Assembly: GCA_944548615.1 (NCBI GenBank)
Contig: OX155951.1
Coordinates: 21,278,648 to 21,342,647, forward strand
From: Micropterix aruncella
Lineage: Eukaryota > Arthropoda > Insecta > Lepidoptera > Micropterigidae
Length of the DNA stretch: 64,000 nucleotides
Direction: 5' to 3'
In this document: positions 45,295 to 56,554 of the stretch, piece by piece
How positions within the stretch are numbered: the first letter of the stretch is position 1
Layout of the letters: each line of letters begins with the position of its first letter
The notes under the pieces: model-generated
What the model was told of the DNA's origin: nothing
The model's input: the letters and a program-made list of their open reading frames with translations, nothing else
Databases searched by the model: none
Position numbers and translations under genes: made by a program

Positions 45295-46230
45295 CACGAC
45301 TGCAGTTGCAGAAAGTAAACTACTCTACCTACAATTATTTTATTACTTTTATTAATGAAATATTTGTGGTTTATGTAATTTTCTACACAGATACATGTTA
45401 ATTTTCGGAATGTACCTACTCAATCAGACCTTTAATTTGACACTAAACACGATATATTTATGTTAATTTCTTGAAATTTGGACATTTGGACATTTAGACA
45501 ATTACTTACTTGATATTTGGACAGTTAAGGTACTCTAAGACACTCGCGATGACCTACCGATTCTAATAATATCACACACTTCTAAATCGGTTCAAGCGTT
45601 TAGAAGTTATGGTGGAATAAAGAAACGGAAAAAATACATAGATAAACTTGAACACTCCTTTTACTTTCCTGACGACCTATCGGAAAGGAAAGTATTGTGA
45701 TCGCGCTAAAAAAAAATTTTGAGATGAAGATGGGAATATATATTTTGAGACTCCCTGAGACGATTGAGACTATTTCCAGACCGATCTCTGTCTGTATGTA
45801 TGTCTGTATGTCTGTATGTCTGTATGTATGTATTCTTCCACGATAGCGCCCAGACGCTTAATCGGATTGAGCTGAAATTTGGTATATAAGCTTCTGTTAA
45901 CCGTCGGAGGAACCCATTAGTTTTTGGAGTCCCTACGCCCTACGGTTGTGGTACCTCCCATACAAATTTGGGGTTCCCGGCGAAAAAATTGTTTCCGCGA
46001 TAGCGCCCAGACGCTTAATCTGTCTAAGTTAAAATTTGGCATAGAAGCTTCTGTTAACCATCGGAAGAACCTATTAGTTTTTGGGGTACTTACGACCAAC
46101 GTTTGGGGTACCTGCCATACAAATTTGGGGTACTAGAGTAAAAAATGTCGCTGTTTTTTCGCACCTCCCCGGATACTAGTCAGGAAAGTCTTGGGGTGAC
46201 ACAACCGATTTTTTTGTTAGGCAGTCGTGT
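45295..46230 (+). mobile_element. ACACGACTGCC-family element, copy 3, with nested insertion
   Basis: Starts ACACGACTGCAGTTGC and ends TTAGGCAGTCGTGTAA, the inverted family ends. Its internal blocks up to about 45660 match the other copies. The rest (about 45662-46190) is bounded by CTTTCCTGAC and GTCAGGAAAG and appears to be a second element inside it. Confidence 0.75.
45662..46190. mobile_element. Nested repeat with CTTTCCTGAC ends
   Basis: Bounded by CTTTCCTGAC and its complement GTCAGGAAAG. Holds a TCTG/TGTA-rich simple tract (45788-45835) and two 157-bp tandem units starting CGATAGCGCCCAGACGCTTA at 45841 and 45998. Widely repeated in type but not named here. Confidence 0.65.
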
Positions 46231-47485
46231 AAACACAGACCGTTGTACGTAGTGGTTTATTTTCCAGAATCAGTAATACATCGGTAGTGCCTTCCAAATA
46301 ACAATAAATCAAGCCAAAATAGGCCCGCCAAATCTCCCTCAATGCAAAGAGCCGATGTTTTCTCAACCCGCCACTCTAGGAAAATATGAATACTGTCTTC
46401 TTTTTTTCTCCCTGGAATAAATACAAAGACTTCGGAGGACCAAGACAATCATTTCGAAGATTTTGCAAAATGTGGAAAATTGCCCAACTTACGAGTAAGT
46501 AATGTTCACAGACTTAACGATGCAATAAAGTTACGTAGTTTTGTTACGACGCGACGCACGAGAGTGACGATGTGACGTATTTGATTCGAAGCATTGTTTA
46601 AGCAAGACCATAGGATACTTGGCTTTAGTCACTTCTTTAGCATTGCTGACCCGACGATAGAATGGCACGAGCCAATGATCAAGCATCGACCGGAGTTAGT
46701 TTCATCTTCAATATTGAGGGCGGTCATTGATTCAAATTGAAGAAGACAGGCTTTTTAAGCAGTCTACTTTCTGGTCAACAGGGTCGTGGATGCTTGTAAA
46801 GATTTGTCAAAAGAAGCTGGGGAGAATTAAATAAGAATCGCCTCAATGACACTTATATTTTGCGTCAGTGATTTCAGAGTAATCATCAAAATGCAATAAA
46901 ACAGTTTACGCTAATTTGCTTCTGCGTATTTCTTCCCCGCTGTTGCTAACGCGTATGTTCACTGAGCCATTTTGAATTATGGCTTCTTCCACGGAGTTTG
47001 TTGTATAGAAAACCAGCGACATGTTTATTTTACAGCTCCAACCGCCCAGAGACGGAATAAAGGCAATAACAAGCAGCTGACATTTAGCTTGCGTCTGAAA
47101 TACGACATTTTGTAACAATGAAGGGTTCGGAGGCGAAGAAATGGACGCATTCTCAGGGCAAACTTTATCGTAAGCAAGGCAAATATTTGAGCGCCCGCTT
47201 ACTTCTTTGTTCGCCGACAGTAAATCTACTATGAGCGCGTTATGAAAGAAGACAGTCCCTTGCCATATTACTAAACTCACAGTATATTTCAGTACAAATA
47301 CAATAATAGTAATAATAAAACGTTTTATTTTATTAACCAAAAAAGCGAGCTTATTGCCTGAAAGCAATATCTTACAGCTAACTTTAACCTAATGGAACAA
47401 CATGTTATGCGGTAAAAAAAGGATAAACTCATAAATTAAATTTATAAAGGCATTTCGTACATTAAAATCTAGCAGAAGAAAAAAG
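46231..47485. other. No recognised gene
   Basis: The 153-codon minus frame at 46906-47367 has a hydrophobic stretch but no family I recognise. The minus frame at 46257-46448 is likewise unassigned. Confidence 0.4.
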
Positions 47486-47940
47486 ATTACTCCAGTCTCT
47501 CAATTGGTTACGAGTTCGAGGTCGCTTGCGCGGTCCTCTCCCTTACGAAGCGGTGAAACGGTGTATACCGAATCTATCGCGGACCACGACATCCTTTGCC
47601 CGGCTGTTCAACCAGGATCGGGTATCCGATGGTCGTTTCAAGAGCAGTCGCTGTAAGGTCCGCAACCACCCCCGCTCTATAGGAAACAGTATTACTTCCA
47701 GACTCCCCAGTCTGTTAGTTAGAGTGCACAATCGATTGGCTTACGCCGCACGATGCGCAGACCGTCCAGGGGCGCCAGAAGGTTGACTCCTAGGGGAAAC
47801 TAGCCCTAAGGCCAGAGTCCTGTCCGGGCTCGCACTTCATGCGTGGAGGCCGCCGGATGGGTGTTGACCCGTGAGTGTGACCAACCCTGAACAGAATGGG
47901 TCTTCGTGGCCAACTCAGCAAGGGGCTATTAGCTCCCATA
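47486..47940 (+). mobile_element. Unclassified short interspersed element, copy C (5'-truncated)
   Basis: Starts in the middle of the family (TTGGTTACGAGTTCGAGGTC) and runs to the 3' end with GTGTTGACCCGTGAGTGTGA and CTATTAGCTCCCAT. About 280 bp of the 5' part is absent. Confidence 0.8.
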
Positions 47941-48852
47941 GTCCATAGCCCCCATTACTCCCATAGTCCAGTCATACAATATTATCTTCCAGTGCATTGG
48001 AGGGGAATTTAAAAGTCACCATGTCAAGTCATTCTGACATTTGAGGCTAACGGCATGAGCCATACTGTTTTTGTCATAATCTCCTCGCAAGAGTGACATC
48101 TTCAGGTCTACATCGCTCATGGTTGCACTGTCATCCCTAGTCCAGCGCCATTTTGGCTGGTTTTAGAACCTTTTTGAGGAAGTTGCGCGAGTTTAAATCA
48201 TTTGATTCACTAAAGCGACTTACTACCTGCTTCGATATTGCCAGATACTTTAAATTGGACAGAATCGAAGTTTTGGTTATTCTGGAGTTTGCATAGAGCA
48301 GACAGGGCAGTTTTATAGCTAGCCGAAAATTGTGTCTGGACCTGAAGAGGATGGGGGTGAGCCGGTTTAGCTAAGTTTTAGCACAATCACCTTCTATTTC
48401 GCGTAATTTAAACGCAAATTAAGTTTTCCCTGCGTATTTTCCCCTTTCTCCCTTATCTTTAGGTACCTACCACTAATCACAATGACCGTCTCGCCCCCCA
48501 AGGGACCGTCCGGTCGTCTGATCGCCATGAGAACGTAATAATCACCGGGACAGATGAGACAGGGCGGATTCTGCGAGATCGGGTTCCGGCCTACATTATT
48601 ACGGGATTACGGGATTACCGACGTACCTGCCAAAGGTAATAAGCGGCTTTCATCCGTAATTCACGCCGAGGTGAATTGCATTTCACGGTCGCGAATTTTG
48701 CATGTCTGGGTGAGATTTGCAACGGACGGAAATGGCGGATTTTTGTTCGCGATTGTATCGCTCATGAAATGCATGCATAGAAGAAGCAATGTTCATCACG
48801 TTTTTATCACCATCTCCTTACGTTTCTAATATATTTAAGTTATTGTTACGGA
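47941..48852. other. No recognised gene
   Basis: A short CCCATAGTCC duplication (47945-47985) is visible; nothing coding was recognised. Confidence 0.5.
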
Positions 48853-49310
48853 ATGTTTACAAAAAAAACACGTCCAAAAAATTAGCTTTCAACGAAACTA
48901 ATTTTATTTACTTGCGTTATTTAGAACTCTTCCATAATTCTACCTGACTATAGTCATTTTAACCCCTCAAATGAATGGCGATTAGCTCGGGTTGCCTACG
49001 GCAAAATGTATATAAATTTATATTTACATTTACATTTACATTTACATAGAGCGGGGTTTACTATAGAGCTATAGCATTACTATAGAGCGGATTACTATAA
49101 AGCGGCGCACATTTACATTTATATTTACATTTATATACATTTTGTATACATTTTGCCAAGGCATCCCTTAAGGGACGCCTCACATTTGAGGGGTTAAAAC
49201 AAAACCCATGACAAATTAAGTTAAAAAACTAAAAATAAACAACTTCCAACCATCGCAAAGCATAAAATTCGGTTCGCCGAAAGCTAATTTAACGTATTTT
49301 TTGTTTGTAA
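48853..49310. mobile_element. Palindromic element with second palindrome inside
   Basis: The outer arms (48853-48898 and 49270-49310) share AATTAGCTTTC and AAACA/TTTGT blocks as inverted repeats. An inner element, 48957-49199, has perfect 17-bp ends TTTTAACCCCTCAAATG and its complement, and holds a TTTACA hexamer run (about 49020-49046). Non-coding. Confidence 0.7.
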
Positions 49311-49369
49311 ACTAATAGTACCTATAACTTTAATACATTCCAAATATCAAGGATAGCTTTAGAAATGAC

Positions 49370-49936
49370 TAGGAATGGACATCGAAGGAAAAACAACGAT
49401 GTTACCATCAACAACGACATAGTCACGCAAGCATCGATGGTCAAAAAATATCGTGAGTGAAAAACATCGATATTTAGATCATCTAAACATCGTATTTTTT
49501 TTAAATAAAACATCGTTCTTAAGACTCATTTTCCTGACAGTCCCTATAAGTTTTTTCATTAAAATAAACAATTGAGATGAGCACAGGGATATTATGTAAA
49601 TTCAGCATAGGATATTAAAAACAAAACAATTAAAAAAAGTAATTAAATCTACTTTTAAAATAGGAAATGGCAATGGTATATCAATTCAATTCCATAATTT
49701 GTCGTTTAAAGTGTTATAAAATATCAAGTTCGATACAATATTATTATTCGTATATAAAGTAACTGAAAACATAATGTATAGATGAGAAATATCGACTGAG
49801 GAACATTGATGGTGCCAAAACATCGATACGGCACCATCGATGTAAAAAACATCGAACGTCGATCTCTAACCATCGATGTCTTCGATGCATCGGACATCGT
49901 TGTCTTCGATGCATTGGACATCAATGTCTATCCCTA
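49370..49936. mobile_element. hAT-like MITE rich in CATCGATG motifs
   Basis: The ends are TAGGAATGGACATCGA and, read inward from the right, TAGGGATAGACATTGATG. It is flanked by GAAATGAC (49362-49369) and GAAATGAG (49937-49944), an 8-bp duplication with one mismatch. The interior is AT-rich with many ATCGATG-type repeats and no transposase. Confidence 0.72.
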
Positions 49937-50186
49937 GAAATGAGCCTATGAACAGCCTTAACATGCATGCATTGCAGTAACGAATTTCGTTAATTAATTT
50001 ATACACGGTTTTTTCTAGGAGAAAATAAAGGGAGACAGGTTAAAATAGTTCGGGAACAAAAACTGTGCCTGTGCAGTTGTTCACATTATTTTGAGTTGTT
50101 TCGGTAATATTATTGTATCGACTAAATACAATGTATCGATTTTAAACCGAATAAGACTTTTTCAAAACCGGCATAGGTAAGCGGAT

Positions 50187-50290
50187 GTTTGACATTATAA
50201 ACAAGACAAAAACGAATTAGCCGCGTGAAATTAGTAGCATCCGACGTTTCGGCGAAGTTGCATCCGCCGTTGTCGAGGACAGACGTAGAT
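50187..50290 (+). mobile_element. Foldback element, copy 3, single arm
   Basis: Matches the left arm of the foldback family (TTTGACATTATAAACAAGAC, GACGTTTCGGCGAAGTTGCA, TCCGCCGTTGTC). The complementary arm is not present downstream. Confidence 0.7.
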
Positions 50291-50363
50291 GGTCCATCTA
50301 TGCTTAGTACAAACGGGAGAAACCGTTCAATAGACTCCTCTCATCCCTGATTTGAGCACTGCG

Positions 50364-50584
50364 ACTTTTTGTTATAGGAGTACCTCAAGGCAAAGGTTTC
50401 TAAACATCGTCCTCGAACCCTACAAAAACTCAAGGAGGCCATTCATGAGGAAATCGCCGGAGTTCCTCCAGATGAGAGATTGGAGTTCCTCCAAAACCGT
50501 GCCGATGACAGTGAAAGAAAATTTCAAGGGACGGCTCAATATGTGCATCACCCGTCAAGGATACCATTAGGACGATATAAGGTT
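50364..50584 (+). pseudogene. Tc1/mariner-like transposase, C-terminal remnant
   Basis: Reads YLKAKVSKHRPRTLQKLKEA, IHEEIAGVPPDERLEFLQNR. This fits the C-terminal segment of Tc/mariner transposases, following a DFFL-like catalytic region that is barely visible at 50364. No terminal repeats were identified. Confidence 0.65.
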
Positions 50585-50864
50585 AAAAACCTATCAAGAA
50601 TAACCTTATTAGATTTACGTTGAATAAATTTAATAAAAACTATTACTTGCACCGTTTTTTTTTAATTTACCTCGGAAATGTGGGAGTCTATTAACACACA
50701 TGTTACCAATTCTTAACTATTGCAGTTAATTATGAAATTGTTCAAAATATATTCGTCAATTACTTTCTTTATTCGGTTAGTATTGGGTCCTTACCTATGA
50801 AGTTGCTGTTCTATAGAAGAAATTTAGGGCCAAAAAAAAATCATGAAAATATATTTTTAATTAT

Positions 50865-51141
50865 TAAAAATATTGACTCCTATTATGCAGATTTGTCATT
50901 TGAATGGCAGTTGCTTAATTCCTCTGCTGTAAAACTCTCGTGGACAGGAACCAACAAATTCCTTGAAGGCGATTTTCCGCGACTCTCTAGATTCTGAAAA
51001 AAGTTATCTAGATTCTGAAAAAAAATCTATTGGAGCTAGGTCTGGCAAGTACGGTGGGTGACCAAAAGTCTTCAGCCGCAACTCCTGCAACTTTGCGACT
51101 GTTTGTAGTGAAATATGTGGTTATACGTTGTCATGCAGAAG
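50865..51141 (-). pseudogene. Mariner-like transposase, C-terminal remnant
   Basis: The minus strand reads LHDNVPHISLQTVAKLQELR, LKTFGHPPYLPDLAPIDFF and, further on, FYSRGIKQLPFK. This is the HDNA...H and PYSPDLAP(T/I)D region and C terminus of mariner transposases. It is broken by stops and by a short duplication of AGATTCTGAAAAAA near 50990-51020. Confidence 0.85.
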
Positions 51142-52128
51142 CAGTGTCTATAAGCGATTGACTAGGCTCGGTTATTTAATCCGAGCTTCTCCATCATCCA
51201 TTATTTGCAGTTCTTAACAGTACACATTTACAGTAACTGTATGGCCATACTGCAAGAAGCAGAATAAAAAACACCGGCACGGGATCTCATACTTGAAAAT
51301 GATGCAAATTTTCAATATTACCATGGTTGCACAAACGAAAATATTTGAGCAAAAACACACGACGGAAAGACAAATAAACAGCTGATTCCTTAAAAAGAAT
51401 AACATGGCATTGAATTAAAATTTATTTGAATATAAAATTCCAACCCAAACCCAAGTTATCCAAGTTCAAAGTGGTCAGTTAAAAAAACAGTAATTACATA
51501 GGTAAGGACTTAATATAAATTGGACTCGTTGGCGGGTATCAAGTCTCTAGCGATACCGTCTCGTGTAGTATCAACCATTATAGTAAAATAGAAAACAGAA
51601 ATAAAGGTATCGTGACTTACTGGCTACTTGTCTATTGTTTACAACATCGATTTAGGGCTGTGCCTATTTATGTGTCCGCTCCATGCATTACCGACTGTGT
51701 ACATAAATTCACAGAGAATAACTTCCACTCAATCAAGTCAGAAATGATGATGGCTTTACTATGGAACTTGTATCTGCTCTCGTAATGCTAATTATAGTAT
51801 TACACATAGCGATAGGTTTAATTACAGTAATTTCCTATATATGCAACGTGGCGCAGCGGAAAGAGGACCCTCTCTGTCTGTCTGTCTGTCCATCTGTCCA
51901 GATGCAATTAGCCGTAGGGTTTGGGTAATTTGGGTCAAATCCAAAATTACGTGTCCATTTACCGTATCGAGCATCCTGTCCTACATCAATACATATCTCG
52001 AACGGCCATGTTCCGGATTTAGGCTCATTCACAACCGCGCTCAGCGTTCACAGTGGAAAATCGCAATGATGAGCCCTCGAATACACGTAAAATATGACAG
52101 AATCAAGTCTGCTTATGGCAATCGTATT
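51142..52128. other. Mostly unrecognised; possible mariner upstream part
   Basis: The minus strand near 51214-51260 (YGHTVTVNVYC) may continue the mariner relic. A (TCTG)n run is at about 51870-51890. Nothing else was recognised. Confidence 0.35.
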
Positions 52129-52143
52129 AAAGGTAGAGACACA

Positions 52144-52806
52144 TCTTGCGGTGTCGACTACAACGGGCGAGCCCGTCACCACAGGACGTTTTAACGATTA
52201 GTCGTTCTGTCGCCCTGCAGTGAACGTAGAAGACTTTGGACAGTACAATCCTACGTCCAGCTACGTCACAACCCGTGAGAGTCCAACGAGTGAGCCAGGA
52301 ATAAACCCGGCGGGCTCGAGATACTCGCGCCCTCACTTCCAATTGTGACCAGATTTCTCCGGTCTCTCGATTGGTTCCGAGTTCGAAGTCGCTTGCGCGG
52401 TCCTCTCCCTTACGAAGCGGTGAAACGGTGTGCACCGAATCTATCGCGGACCAAGGCGTCCTTTGCCCGACTCTGAACCGGGATCGGATGGCCAATGGTC
52501 ATTTCAAGAGCAGTCGCCGTAAGGTAGACAACCACCCCCGCTCTATAGGAAACAATACAGTTCCCAGACTCCCCCGATTGTTAGTCGGAGAGCACAGTCG
52601 ATTGGCTTGCGCCGCTCGGTGCGCAGACCGTCCAGGAGCGCCAGAGGTTTGATTCCCAGGGGAGACTGGTTGACCCAGTGTCCTACCCAGGTTCGCACCC
52701 CATGCGTGGAGGCCATCGGATGGGTGTTGACCCGTGAGTGTGACCGACCCTGAACACATGGGTCTTCGTGGCCACCTCATCATGGGCCCATTAGCTCCCA
52801 TTAGTT
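52144..52806 (+). mobile_element. Unclassified short interspersed element, copy D, with 13-bp TSD
   Basis: The most complete copy (663 bp). It begins TCTTGCGGTGTCGACTACAA, contains CGAGTTCGAAGTCGCTTGCG and ends GGGCCCATTAGCTCCCATTA. AGGTAGAGACACA flanks it at 52131-52143 and 52807-52819. It has no poly-A tail, no LTR and no recognisable protein. The insertion splits the terminal repeat of a MITE (52808-53315). Confidence 0.88.
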
Positions 52807-52807
52807 A

Positions 52808-53315
52808 GGTAGAGACACACTTGTCCCACGTACGCAACGTACGCAACGCATTACGACATCTGTTCCCTTAAATATGCATGAAAACTGATGATTTAGAGAC
52901 ACACCCTGCACACATCGATATATAAGCCCTGGATATGCCCTCAGATACAAATAAGTTGGCTCCATACCCTGTGCTCGTAAAGAGAGACGACAGAGAGAGC
53001 AATAAATTGAACAGAATGCAAGAGAATAGCACGGCAATATTGTTCGCGGGAACGCTCACACCGGAAACGGTCGGTTGAAACACGAAACACACGAAATTGA
53101 TTGCAACCAAACTACTACTGGCCGGCTTTCAGTAGTGGTTTTAAAGTGGTAATTTTCGAGCGCGAAATGCCCATCTAGGGCTCATATACTGATACATACA
53201 CAACGCTGGGTAGGATAAGTGTGTTTTTAAGTCACTTATTTTCATGCAAATTCAAGGTTCCAGATGTTATAATGCATTGCGTACGTTGCGTACGTAGGAC
53301 CAGTGAGGCGCTACC
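52808..53315. mobile_element. MITE with CGTACGCAACGTACGCA inverted repeats
   Basis: Left arm CCCACGTACGCAACGTACGC (about 52826) and right arm GCGTACGTTGCGTACGTAGG (about 53279-53298) are inverted repeats, extended inward by GCATTA and CATCTG. Outward, GGTAGAGACACACTTGTCC mirrors the right GGACCAGTGAGGCGCTACC. Its left tip is duplicated by the copy D insertion. Confidence 0.75.
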
Positions 53316-53863
53316 GTACCGATGCTCCTACGTTTAAAATGACCTATCTACTTTTTTTTCGAACAATCGCATGCGGTCGCTCCATAGCCGTTCCAATTCG
53401 AATCATTTGGACAGCGGGCGATGTCTGGCAATCATCGTCCAACCATTGTGAGGCGGAAATTGGATGAGTGACACGTTATTGGCGGTAGATAGAAATGAGA
53501 CTTTGCTTTATTTTGGTATAATACTAGTAACCAAATATAACAGAAGAGCGATTTTTATTCATACTTAGCGAATAAACTTTTACTATTTATTACCGTCCTG
53601 TTAAAGCTGTGGGGCCCAATTTGTGGCCTTTTTTACTAAAAACTTCGTTTACACAGAAAATACACACTAAAAAATAAAACTGGCGAAGAGTAGTTTTATT
53701 ATTAATAGTAGTCTTTATGAAAAAATATTTATATTCGCAGTAAGAAATGTCAAAATAACATAAATTCACGGTGTGTAATGAAAATAAAAAATTTGGGCAA
53801 AATAAGGTTTTTTTTACAAAAATACTTAATTGAAATATACAATACTTGAGAGGTTTTTACACA
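53316..53863. other. No recognised gene; repeat at 53600-53830
   Basis: The second half resembles 34650-34905. No coding region was recognised. Confidence 0.4.
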
Positions 53864-54240
53864 ACTGCCCAACAAAAAAAGAAGTGTAATATGTTTCATC
53901 TATCTATGTTTTCAGTTTCTTTATTTCACCATAACTTCTTAACGCTCGAACCGATTTAGAAGTATATAGTAATGTTAGAATCGTGATGTCATCTAACTGT
54001 CCAAATATCAAGTAAATATTCGTCGAATTGTTCAAATCTTCAAATGTCAATAAATTCACTTAAATATATAGTGTTTAGTGTCAAATGAAAGGTCTGATTG
54101 AGTACGTTTCCGAATAAATATATGTATCTGTATGGATAAATAGATAAACTACAAAATATTTCATAAACAACCGTAATAAAAATAATTATAAATACAGTAG
54201 TTCACTTTTTGTAACGGCAGTCGTGTTTTTTATTCCTTTT
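53864..54240 (-). mobile_element. MITE-like repeat, ACACGACTGCC family, copy 4
   Basis: Starts ACACAACTGCCCAACAAAAA and ends GGCAGTCGTGTTTTTTATTC. Internal blocks match copies 1-3 (TTCACCATAACTTCTTAACG, GTGTCAAATGAAAGG). Confidence 0.8.
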
Positions 54241-54557
54241 AATAATTTACTTATTGATTATTTTGTTCGTATGCGCCGCAAGATAGTGTAAACTGTAAAC
54301 ATTACTAAATTTTGGTCTCCATGGAATCACTTCAATACATAAAAGATTTATTGTTTCCCTTCATGTCCTGTCGCCTCTTTTCCTTCTGTTGTGTTCAATG
54401 GCCAGAACATCATGAACATTGACATACAAAAGAGTCACCGGACAGAAGATATTATACGGAAGGAGTACCTACCTACTTGAAATATATGTAACGTAATTCG
54501 AATTGTTTAAAATTCTATTTAATTTATACTGTACATTGAAAGAAATAATACCAAAAT

Positions 54558-55326
54558 GGGCCATGTAGCCTAGTCAAATAAGAAATTTTAGGAGAAATAA
54601 TTGGTAATAGTTTGAAACTTGGTATAGATGTTCTTTAATGCGTACTGTTAAGCATACTAAAAGTCCTCTACTGTATCTGTTGCGCTCGAGCCGCCATCTT
54701 GTAAAAATGGCGCCCCGATTCAGTTTTTCGCTTATATCTCGCTAACTTTAGCAATATCGGAAATATGCATCATGTAAAAGTAAAGCTTATAAAATTCTCT
54801 ACAAAACTGTCATATATTTTTTTTTATATCATCTATTATTAGTATGAAAACAGCCTAGTCAACTGACAATTGACAATCAAACTGGGGACTTGGTGCAATA
54901 TTTTGCATGGGAACCCTGTCTTTTGTGGTGGTATAACTATTCCTTAGGAGGTCCTGAGTGGATTTAACCCATGAACCATCGGTTGCCACAGTGCGGGTGT
55001 CGGGGAGTGTAGGGGGGAAATTTGATTCCGCCGCGCTTTACTTTGTGCCCTTTTCCTCGTAAACTATAGGCTTTAGGGCAAGTGGGATATCATTTTCGGA
55101 TAACTGAATGATGAGGAATTCATTTTCGAAAGAAAAAAAACCTATCAATAGAAAAAAAAAACAAAATATTCAACAATCACTCAACTTTTATTTATCAGAT
55201 AGAGTAGGGGACTTTTAGTATGTTTAACAGTACGCATCAAAGGACATCAACGCCAAGTTTCAAACTATTACCAATTATTTCCGTCAAACGTCGAAATTTG
55301 TTCCTATTTGACTGGGCTAATGGCCG
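54558..55326. mobile_element. 769-bp foldback MITE
   Basis: Long imperfect terminal inverted repeats of about 125 bp: left 54558-54682, right about 55200-55326. They share AATAATTGGTAATAGTTTGA, GCGTACTGTTAA(G/A)CATACTA and AAAAGTCC(T/C)CTACT. Ends are GGGCCAT...TAGCC in mirrored form. The interior is non-coding. Confidence 0.8.
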
Positions 55327-55511
55327 TCTGGCCGTCTTTGACGTTTCTTTCAATTGGAGCTCTTATAACCCATCGACAAAAAAATGTAGGTCGGAATTTT
55401 GTGTTTAGACAATCAGCATATGTATGCAAGGTATTTACATATGTTCAATAAAAATATGAACTATTACACAAATCATAATCATGACCGACCTTAAGCAGTA
55501 CTTAATAAAAG

Positions 55512-56140
55512 GTATCAACTACAAAGGGCGAACCCGTCACCTCAGGAAGTTTTAATGATAATGATAATGATCGTTCTATCTCCCGTGAGGTGAGAGTAGA
55601 AGACTTAGAGACGAATACGAATATGCATGCCCGTCAGAGGCCAACGCCTTACGGCGAGGCACCGGGAAAGGTAAAGTGGGCAGCCTCGCCACCTGACTAC
55701 CAGTTTTGGTAGAATATCTCCGTCTGGAATTAACCATCAGGATAATTCAGGCTTCCCGACTGGTTCTGAGTTCGAAGTCGCTTATGCGACCTCTACCTGT
55801 CGTATATTCAGCGGTGATTCAGTTTGAATCTATCGCGGACCATTGGCATCTTTTGCCCGGCTCTGAATTCAGGATCAGGTAGCCAATTGGTCATTTCAAG
55901 AGTGGTTGACGATAGGTCAACATCCACATGCACGCACATATCAGCTATTGGCTTTGCCGCACGGTGCGCAAATCGTCCAGTAGCGCCGGGAGGCAATCCC
56001 CAGGGGAACCGATCCACCAGCCGTGAAGCCTGTGACGCGAGAGCCTTACCCGGGGTAGCCTTCCACACGAGGAGGCTTCTGAATAGGAAATAAATCGTGA
56101 GTTATGGACCGATCCGAGAACACAATGAATCGTATAGCCC
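55512..56140 (+). mobile_element. Unclassified short interspersed element, copy E (diverged)
   Basis: Starts ATCAACTACAAAGGGCGAAC and contains GACTGGTTCTGAGTTCGAAG and ATCTATCGCGGACCA. The 3' third is clearly different from copies B-D, so it may be a subfamily. Confidence 0.7.
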
Positions 56141-56546
56141 AAGCTGCAAGAAACCGTTCGCTACCAATAGAACAGTACCATACATCATCCGTTTTAGTCG
56201 TAAGCCACTATATTTATCTTGCTATAAAATAGTGCAGACTTGCTAATAAAACTAATGTGTTCGCGAATTGTGAATCTCATTTATAACAGGTAATTTGTCG
56301 TCAGCCATCGTATTAATAGACCGCAGCTCGTTCCTTCTAGTATCCCCGCAGGGCCGTCCAAACAATAACACTTTGATTGATGCCCCTCTGATATGATTGT
56401 CTCTTTCACATTGTGGCCGGTTCCCGTAGTTTGCGCGTCGGTGTGCGTGTTTGTGATCCATGGGTAAATAGCATGGCCGGCTGCAGTCGCGGCTATACAA
56501 GCGCATCGTGCGGATTAATTCTCTTCTGTCCATCGCCCCTGTTATA
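56141..56546. other. No recognised gene
   Basis: Host sequence next to the hAT insertion; no supported coding region. Confidence 0.45.
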
Positions 56547-56554
56547 CTCTAGGG

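Noticed and set aside
46906..47367. 153-codon minus frame with a hydrophobic segment
   Set aside because: No domain recognised and no splice or start evidence; kept only as unassigned sequence.
52311..52390. Possible tRNA-like B box in the interspersed family
   Set aside because: The GAGTTCGAAGTC string departs from the B-box consensus and no matching A box lies at the right distance, so a tRNA-derived SINE head is not supported.
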